Origin: Strigops habroptila
Lineage: Eukaryota; Chordata; Aves; Psittaciformes; Psittacidae
DNA length: 64,000 nucleotides
Reading direction: 5' to 3'
NCBI RefSeq assembly: GCF_004027225.2
Contig: NC_044278.2
Span: forward strand, 99,998,743 to 100,062,742
In this document: positions 59,301-64,000 of the stretch, in pieces
Layout: each line of letters begins with the position of its first letter
Numbering within the stretch: position 1 is the first letter of the stretch
Program-made: the position numbers and the translations under genes
The notes under the pieces: generated by a model
Seen by the model: the letters and a program-made list of their open reading frames with translations, nothing else
What the model was told of the DNA's origin: nothing
Databases searched by the model: none

Positions 59301-62300
59301 AGGAGAGTAACAGAAGTATTAGTAGTATTAGGTTATCACTGTAGAAGACTGAATGGTCACACATTTTATATCGCCAAATGACATATTCAAACCAATTAAT
59401 TACCAGTAAAAGTCTCAGCTTTAATTATTTGGGTCTGTATTAGGATACCAGCAGATGTTCACTAATCAGTACACAGAGACTGGCGGCAGAAGAAGCTTTT
59501 AAGGGAGACGTGGTACATGAGAATAGCTTCTAAAACACAGAGCAACATCAGAAAATCTTAGCAATAAGCACAAAGTGAAAAGTTACTTCAGGAAACACAT
59601 TATCTTATAACTGCAACCCAGACAACAAAGCAAACATAATCAAGGCCTCCCAGTGCACAATGACATTTACTCTCATGTGATTTAAAGCAACATTAAAGGG
59701 TTTCAGGCAAATACAAGTATTTACTTTGGGTCAGTGAACTATCACCAGCAATTTCACAACTGTTGAAGAAGACGTAGAGTACACCATTATAGCTTCTGTT
59801 GTTTAAATCAACATCTGACCTCGCTCATAACAGGATTCCCAGTATTTTGTGCTGCTGTTCTTTCTCATGCTCTAAGTTCTTTATTTTAAGAGTTACTGGA
59901 GAAACCTTGCTTACTTTCAAGTCACTTCATTTTTGTATTTGTGAGAGAACTAACAATATGAGGGTGTTGGTTCCAATAAAAGTTCTGAATTTCAACTTAA
60001 ATGGTTAAGTCTATGAATCCAGAATTGTTTCTGTTACCCAGTCCTCAATATCAGCATGCTTATGTGGCTAGTTAAGGAGAATGTCATTGTCTTTAGTATA
60101 CAGCACTCCAAATTTTTGTTAGTTTAGAGCAGTTCAATTAAAAATCCTCTCCCTGCTCCCATTTGCAGTCTGAACCCATAATTATTACCTAATTTGCTCA
60201 GATAATAAACTGGGCCATCAGACCCTTATATACCCAGGTTTAAACCACTTGGAATGTGACCAGCAGCTTATATTTGAAGTGGGACATTTTTACTGTACAT
60301 TTACCTTGGGTTAACTTCAAGGTGATAATTACTCGCAATGGTGCTAATTTCAATTTTCTTTTTAGAAGGTGCCTGTCGAAAGTAAACATATTAAATTTCA
60401 GAAAGAGTATTCTAAAAAAATCTGACGCAAAAGTTTATCTTACAGTTTACAAGTGGCTAGGTCACAGCCAAGCCAAAAGTCTCAGAGATGAAAGAATGGC
60501 TGAGACACTAGATTTGCACATCTGTACCCCAAACCCTACCTCCAAAGGAGAAAAGGAGTACTAACAAATCATCCAGCCTATAAAATAACAACAGTAATGA
60601 TCATTATAGCAACAAACAGTACAAATTACTGCATACTCCAGTTACTGAGTTTTGTGACAGTAAATCTTACTGTTGGAATCAGACATTCAAAATAGGCGCT
60701 ACTTTGTCCCTCCAAGGAAAAGTTTTGGAGAGAAAACCTCTGGACAAGTCTGATGAGGCTGTTTACTTTTCTTGGCAAAAGATTCCAAGTCTATACTTTG
60801 CTTAAATAAAACACTAGTATTTATATCACCACTGAAATTGGGTCTGAACAGCTTTTATATTTCTATTATCCTGTCCAAGTATTATATTTATTCTACTACT
60901 GAGAATTATAAAGCAAGCATTAAATAATCTACTTATCAATAAAGCTTCATAATCCCTTGCTGGTTAAGCCTTCCGTAACAAGGATTTTGAATGGATAATA
61001 TAACCTTTTAATAATAAACAATTAAATGCTTAAGACCAAAGCAGACAGAATTGGGTTTTGCTAATGCTGAAACTGTCACTATGAGAATGAGAAAACACAT
61101 TAAAACTTGCATATATGCAAAAAACTGTGCTAATAGTTTTTAAAATAAGGGTTACTTCTATAGACAAATGAAATTCTATACATCTGAGAGCTATGCTATC
61201 ATAATACATGCTGTTGTCCAAATCGACCTGTAAAGGCCCCCCTTCAAAAAAAAAAAGAAAAAATAATGCTACACAAAGCAACCCACATTCTCCCACCCAT
61301 GAAGACCTAAGAAACAAGAACATTTGGCAAAAGTATTTGTTCATGTAATCAAAGTAGTCTGATTAATTACATGAAAAAGCTTGAAGATACTGAGTGCAAA
61401 AAACCTCTATTTTTAAAACTCAAATAAAGGCCTCACAACAAAATACGTCAGTGTATAAATATCCACGTTACTTTACAGCGGATGGGAGATTCTTTTTTAC
61501 CGTTATACTTTGATGCTCAATCCTCAGTTTTTCCACTCCTGCACCATATAATTCCCTTAACAGACACATTATTCTTGTCTTTTTTCCAGCTCCTGATGGT
61601 CCATACACCAACAGATGAGGGAAGTCACCACACTGAACCTGAACACAAAGCAACATGATTAGTTAGATATAACAGTATTTTCCTTGTAAGAGAGCATTCA
61701 TGCTTCCATTCTCACCCAAGTTTACATACAAATACTTTTCCACCTCAGTCACAACATAGTACCCAGAATCAGAACTGCTGAATTCCTTTCCTGCAGCAAT
61801 ATTTCCTATAGAACACATTTTTCTCAGGACCACATGTAAGTCATTTAACTCCAAACACCTCCTCCCTAAAAAAACCCCAAACAAAACAAAGTCAAAACCC
61901 ATCAAAAATCACTCCATCATTTATAGGCTTTCCAGTGTTTCTAGAGTGACAGCTGCAATAAACACATAGTAAAAAAAGATTAAAACAAAGTTTAAAGCAG
62001 ATATACACACATACGATACATCATTACTTTATTGTTTCATTTGCAAGCCTTGAATATGGGCAAACAAGTGACAGGTAGCCTGCATTTAAATGAAGTTAAG
62101 AGTTTGCATGTTGAAAAACTAAGTGTGACCTGAAGAACATCTGACCAAACCCCAGAGTCAGAATTTACTTTAGCTAGATTTAACAGTGATAGAAAAACAC
62201 CAAGAGAGTGCATCAATCCAGTGGTCTAATAACACTGATGTTACTAGATGTGTGCATCAGCACATCTGGCAGGGGAAGCAGTCCTTTAACACCTGAGCAA

Positions 62301-62816
62301 TTGCATAGTCCTAGCTTTTCTTCCCAGGTGCTCACTTTAAAACTTCAGCTAACTTTAAGCCAACAAGCTAAGCCCTATTCTCAGCGACACTGATCATCCT
62401 CAGCTAAACCCAGCGGAAGCACACACGCACATCACGCCGGGGAAAGTCAAGCCACTGATTTCCTCGCAGCCTTTTTCTTAGCGCAAAGGCCATGCCCCCG
62501 AGCGGGGCGCGCTGCCCGCGAATCGCCTTCCCAGCAGCGCGGAAGCTCCTCCGGAGGCTCAGGCCTGCACCGAGGGAAGGTGCCCAACCCCGGCCCGGCA
62601 GACCCGCGGGGGCAGCTTTATGGGCGGCGGGACCGCGACTCCCGGAGGGTCCTGGCTGCGGGGAGGACCTGACCCGGCGGCGGGGTCGCCTGAGGCTGGA
62701 GACCGCAGCGGCGCCGGGCGCAGGCTCACCAGGTTGCGGAGCTGCGCCGCCTGCTCGCGGTGGTAGTCCAGCCTGCCGAGGGACGCGGGACGGTGCTTGT
62801 CCACCCACAGGCTCAT
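47171..62816 (-). CDS. RFC3: RFC3, replication factor C subunit 3 (complete, 9 coding exons)
   Basis: RFC3 is a small subunit of the RFC clamp loader, which uses ATP to load PCNA onto primer-template DNA in the nucleus. It is also shared by the RAD17, CTF18 and ATAD5 alternative loaders. Joined coding segments (minus strand) are 62816-62730, 61638-61501, 60372-60305, 57496-57399, 55301-55120, 54877-54741, 54610-54512, 53420-53351 and 47362-47171. They sum to 1071 nt, giving 356 residues plus TAA, the usual family length. Visible motifs are the N-terminal [10 protein letters not shown], the P-loop GPSGAGKKT (residues 42-50), the Walker B-like LLTEVD (133-138), SRC (177-179) and the C-terminal collar domain ending [10 protein letters not shown]. 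Every intron is GT-AG. The largest (47363-53350) contains a near full-length antisense CR1, and intron 4 contains an antisense CR1 3' end. The protein is nearly identical to mammalian RFC3 as I remember it. Identification is very secure; the UTR limits are not visible. Confidence 0.98.
48124..48357 (+). mobile_element. CR1 3' end within RFC3 intron 8, antisense to the gene
   Basis: It starts TAAACAGGGGAAGTTTAGAT and ends in ATTCTATGATTCTATGATTC. It is very similar to the 3' end of the near full-length copy about 300 bp away. It is a separate short insertion, because its own complete tail is present. Confidence 0.95.
48801..49877 (+). CDS. CR1 ORF1 protein (zinc-finger, coiled coil, esterase-like), open
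   Basis: This is a 358-residue frame starting [13 protein letters not shown]. An in-frame ATG 60 bases upstream exists, but this start opens the recognisable protein. Cys40-x2-Cys43 and Cys58-x2-Cys61 form a PHD/zinc-finger-like set. Residues 62-95 look like a coiled coil, and basic clusters KKRRKR (131-136) and KKRR (188-191) suggest nuclear entry or RNA binding. From about 190 an SGNH-hydrolase-like fold is suggested by [11 protein letters not shown] (Gly196-Asp197-Ser198) and VVHVG (246-250). PHD and esterase domains are known in ORF1 of CR1-like LINEs. The later blocks look degenerate: GARD where G-x-N-D is expected, and no D-x-x-H before LTKKGK (338-342). The frame ends in TAG, and ORF2 follows immediately. 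Confidence 0.85.
   Translation: MVSTRLRTRARSGSSAPAVASVGTQTEPMRGEAAMQTSECRKCLDWSREAGVHDGQGCTRCALVEVLLQQVAELREAVGELKDAREAERKLGCLLQAQTAQGLQTSSTAHIGKKEGSNPGSWELVTRKTNKKRRKRTINNKGLPPKSDVPTQNRFTVLQGANEKAPTTPNEHPADAPVKRIATGASRKKRRVIVVGDSTLKGTEALICRPDPVLREVCCLLGARIRDVAERLPALVIPADYYPLLVVHVGARDIDSSSLENIKKDYRALGEVVRGSGAQIVFSSILQGEGEDLKKARHVWQVNKWLECWCHSQGFGYLEHGAPFGRPDLLEAGGAGLTKKGKRCFGRRLARLVKKALN
49880..50989 (+). pseudogene. CR1 ORF2, N-terminal part: AP endonuclease domain, ends at premature TGA
   Basis: This is the apurinic endonuclease-like domain that nicks the target DNA in target-primed reverse transcription. Counting from the GTG at 49880, the active-site residues are present: Asn51 (TNARS), Glu78 (ITETWWD), Asp184 and Asn186 (GDFNHP), Asp229 (MLDLVLT), and Asp252-His253 (SDHE). 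The frame lacks an ATG at its left end; the first in-frame one is at 50042, after the first catalytic residue. Translation therefore probably depends on ORF1 termination/reinitiation or a start inside ORF1. It ends at TGA (50987-50989), where other copies have an arginine CGG, so the downstream RT is cut off although it remains in the same frame. Confidence 0.9.
50987..50989 (+). other. In-frame TGA interrupting CR1 ORF2
   Basis: The codon sits in GCC-TGA-GAAGCTAGGG, whereas the copy at 1-2616 has GTC-CGG-GAAGCTAGGG at the same place (about 736-750). A CGG/CGA arginine codon to TGA fits a change at a hypermutable CpG. Confidence 0.85.
50990..52786 (+). pseudogene. CR1 ORF2, C-terminal part: reverse transcriptase, otherwise open
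   Basis: This continues in the same frame directly after the premature TGA for 598 sense codons to TAG. RT landmarks in order are [42 protein letters not shown], motif [16 protein letters not shown] (Asp codon at 51725), [13 protein letters not shown], and motif [10 protein letters not shown] (51983-51994), followed by [13 protein letters not shown] and the C-terminal domain ending [13 protein letters not shown]. All catalytic aspartates are kept. As it stands the region is a pseudogene only because of the single stop upstream. No frameshift is visible, unlike the other long copies in the window. Confidence 0.92.
53351..53420 (-). CDS. RFC3: RFC3 coding exon 8
   Basis: This 70-nt exon encodes the last base of Arg270 and residues 271-293 ([12 protein letters not shown] to PPEIIMK), part of the collar domain. 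The acceptor is TTCAAACAG and the donor AAGGTAATT. A T-rich tract (A-rich on the plus strand, 53506-53550) lies about 90-130 nt upstream of the acceptor. Confidence 0.95.
53421..54511 (-). other. RFC3 intron 7
   Basis: This intron is 1091 bp with GT-AG ends. It contains A-rich low-complexity sequence (plus strand about 53506-53550, and CA/A-rich at 54165-54225). No other gene or recognisable transposon was found. Confidence 0.85.
54512..54610 (-). CDS. RFC3: RFC3 coding exon 7
   Basis: This exon encodes the last base of Gln237, residues 238-269 ([15 protein letters not shown] to VSQQTPQ) and two bases of Arg270. The acceptor is TTACATAG and the donor AAAGGTAGGT. The preceding intron is only 130 bp. 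Confidence 0.96.
54741..54877 (-). CDS. RFC3: RFC3 coding exon 6
   Basis: This exon encodes residues 192-236 ([13 protein letters not shown] to MCESCRVQ) and two bases of Gln237. It forms the lid domain, including the sensor-2 region NLRKALLM. The acceptor is CCATCTAG and the donor CAACAGTAAGT, with the exon ending at CA. Intron 5 upstream is only 242 bp. Confidence 0.96.
55120..55301 (-). CDS. RFC3: RFC3 coding exon 5 (Walker B and SRC motif)
   Basis: This exon completes Val131 and encodes residues 132-191, from [14 protein letters not shown] to APSIED. It carries the Walker B-like segment and the SRC motif (177-179). That motif is arginine-finger-like and serves the neighbouring subunit in RFC complexes. 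The acceptor is CTTTTTCAG and the donor GATGTATGT. The stretch just before SRC reads SKIIGPIQ, which differs from the mammalian form I recall at a few positions. Confidence 0.97.
56103..56667 (+). mobile_element. CR1 3' end within RFC3 intron 4, antisense
   Basis: Decayed ORF2 C-terminus ([10 protein letters not shown]-like, [21 protein letters not shown]) is followed by a 3' UTR containing GGTAATTGTTGGACTTGATG and the tail TTCTATGATTCTACAATTCT. The UTR differs from the young copies, so this is an older CR1 subfamily. It lies in the 2.1-kb intron between RFC3 exons 4 and 5, about 820 bp upstream of the exon 5 acceptor. Confidence 0.93.
57399..57496 (-). CDS. RFC3: RFC3 coding exon 4
   Basis: This exon encodes the last base of Ser98, residues 99-130 ([10 protein letters not shown] to QRDFK) and the first base of Val131. 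The acceptor is TGGTACAG and the donor AAAGGTGAGT. Length is 98 nt, and the phase agrees with both neighbours. Confidence 0.96.
57497..60304 (-). other. RFC3 intron 3
   Basis: This intron is 2808 bp with GT-AG ends and AT-rich. No recognisable transposon, RNA gene or extra exon was found in it. Confidence 0.8.
60305..60372 (-). CDS. RFC3: RFC3 coding exon 3
   Basis: This short 68-nt exon encodes residues 76-97 ([10 protein letters not shown] then [12 protein letters not shown]) and the first two bases of Ser98. The acceptor is TTTCGACAG and the donor AAGGTAAAT. It was found by translating the antisense strand between exons 2 and 4, because it is too short to stand out as an open frame. Confidence 0.95.
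60373..62729 (-). other. RFC3 introns 1 and 2 (with exon 2 between)
   Basis: Intron 2 is 60373-61500 (1128 bp) and intron 1 is 61639-62729 (1091 bp). Both have GT-AG ends. The right end of intron 1 lies in the CpG island. No repeat or gene was recognised in either. Confidence 0.8.
61501..61638 (-). CDS. RFC3: RFC3 coding exon 2 (P-loop exon)
   Basis: This exon encodes residues 30-75, including the Walker A loop GPSGAGKKT at 42-50. The acceptor is TGTTCAG. The donor is ACG followed by GTAAAA. Length is 138 nt, phase 0 at both ends. Confidence 0.97.
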
Positions 62817-63260
62817 GGCGGTTCAAACGCGCGCGTAACCGGCCCTCACCGGCGGGACGAGCGGCCGATACGGCAGCCGCCGAGGGACAAGCGGCAGTAG
62901 CGGCCGCGGAGGGAGCGGAAGCGAGCGGCTGCCACGCCCCCGTCGCTCCTCGCAGGAGTCCGGGAGGCCGCGCCTCAGCCCGAGCTGGGGGTGCGTCGCC
63001 TGTTCGGTTACCGCCATGTTTGGGTGTTTCGCCCACCTCCCGGTGGCCGAGGGTTCTCCCCGGCTCCGTTTGTGAAGCCGCAAAGCTCGTGCCCCTGGGG
63101 CTGCAGCTGCCGCTGGAGTTCTTGGCAGCTGGCAGCCGCAGGGTCTTATGTCCTCGTGTGTGTGCAGGGACGCCTGTAAAACCCAGACGTGGCGCCGGGG
63201 AGGCACCCCGCAGGGACAGGGAACACCAGGCCCCGCAGTGCTAGTGCTGGGGACCGCTGG
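62470..63260 (-). promoter_or_regulatory. CpG island and promoter region of RFC3
   Basis: This is a dense run of CpG dinucleotides and GC-rich sequence, in strong contrast to the AT-rich surroundings. It covers RFC3 exon 1 and several hundred bases upstream. Candidate sites are an ETS-like CGGAAG at 62916-62921, a GC/KLF box GCCACGCCCC at 62931-62940, and a YY1-type AACATGGCGG (minus strand) at 63011-63020. No clear TATA box is seen, which fits a dispersed housekeeping start. The exact transcription start cannot be read from sequence alone. Long open frames in both directions here are by-products of the GC content. Confidence 0.8.
62730..62816 (-). CDS. RFC3: RFC3 coding exon 1
   Basis: This exon encodes residues 1-29, from [10 protein letters not shown] to AAQLRNL, the start of the AAA+ module. 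The ATG has G at -3 (context CCGCCATGA) and lies inside the CpG island. The exon ends CTG followed by donor GTGAGC, in phase 0. Confidence 0.97.
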
Positions 63261-64000
63261 TGCCTGCCTCACGGCAGCGAGTCTCTCGCTCGTTGTGGCA
63301 AACTCATTGCTGTTACTAATGATGCGCAGGTACTTCGTGCAAGCGATGGTGGCGGGGCGGTGATGGTGATGGTGCATGAGCGGCGCGGCCTGACCTCCTG
63401 CTGCAGAGCTGGCAGGTTAGATCAGAGAGGTGGGATCTGAGGTGAGCTCCGTAGGCATGACCCAAGGCCCTGGCAGCCGCCCGCAGGCAGGGAAGGAAGG
63501 AAGCAGCGAGGGGCTGACAGAGAAGAGCCCTTCAGGCACACATGGCCTGCCAGTCCTGCCTGCAGCCAGGTTCATCAGTGCGCGTTCGGCTTCTTGACCT
63601 TTACAGATGGCCAGCAAAAGAGGGCGGTTCTCTGTGTCAAGGGAACATATGGTCCTGAGGTTCTTCATCTTGGTGTCATCCCAGTCCTGAGCCTCATAAA
63701 TCAACTGTTGCCTATAATTTATGTATCGTGCTGTGAATTTGCAAGCTCTATCTATGTGTGTGGCTTTATGAATATACAGAACATGAATATACAGAATTAG
63801 ATAAAGAGTATGTATGTAATAGGGGAACTCTCATTTTGTTTCCTTATGTAGTAGCCCTAATAAACGAAACATCGTGCATAAATGATATTTGAAAGCAGAA
63901 TTTCTTAAGGTAATAAAACACAGGTGTGCCCATGAAAAATTAGTCTGAAATATGTCAGCCTGATTTTTTTACTTGCATGATTTCTGTGGGGAAAAAAAAA
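63261..64000. other. Upstream flank of RFC3, no gene seen
   Basis: GC content falls rapidly leaving the CpG island. A short duplication, ATGAATATACAGAA, occurs at about 63769 and 63783. No exon of a neighbouring gene is recognisable. Confidence 0.6.

Noticed and set aside
62404-63244. Long open frames on both strands (210 and 250 codons)
   Set aside because: They lie in the CpG island, are rich in Ala, Gly, Pro and Arg, and overlap RFC3 exon 1. GC-rich sequence has few stops.

Overview
The window is avian nuclear DNA. The evidence is a split vertebrate gene with GT-AG introns, many copies of the bird-type CR1 LINE with the characteristic ATTCTATGATTCTA 3' tail, and a solo retroviral LTR of a kind common in bird genomes. 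Nothing in it looks bacterial: there are no operons, CRISPR arrays or prokaryotic genes.

One cellular protein-coding gene is present and complete: RFC3, the 356-residue small subunit of replication factor C. It lies on the minus strand. All nine coding exons can be placed between 62816 (ATG) and 47171 (end of stop), with consensus splice sites and a reading phase that closes exactly. A CpG island covers its first exon and promoter (about 62470-63260), and a candidate poly(A) signal sits about 140 nt past the stop.

The left 46 kb is gene-poor intergenic DNA downstream of RFC3. It holds CR1 pieces of several ages and both orientations: a long 5'-open copy at 1-2616, long minus-strand copies at 18387-19857 and 21307-22715, many short 3' ends, and two very old decayed LINE relics at about 24400-25990 and 30690-31735. 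It also holds a solo LTR (29242-30190) that was later split by a CR1 3' fragment.

The most complete mobile element is a near full-length CR1 at about 48640-52880. It sits inside the last intron of RFC3 on the opposite strand. Its ORF1 is open. Its ORF2 (endonuclease plus reverse transcriptase) is open except for a single in-frame TGA. All three CR1 pieces recognised inside RFC3 introns are antisense to the gene.

No clearly new biological system is visible. The observations most worth following are: (i) two separate CR1 insertions that share the same disabling frameshift just before the reverse-transcriptase active site, suggesting that a defective master copy was mobilised in trans; (ii) the near-intact CR1 within RFC3; (iii) an ORF1 esterase-like domain that seems to lack part of its catalytic triad; (iv) the two ancient LINE relics; and (v) a 16-bp perfect palindrome identical to the bacterial parS consensus, probably fortuitous.
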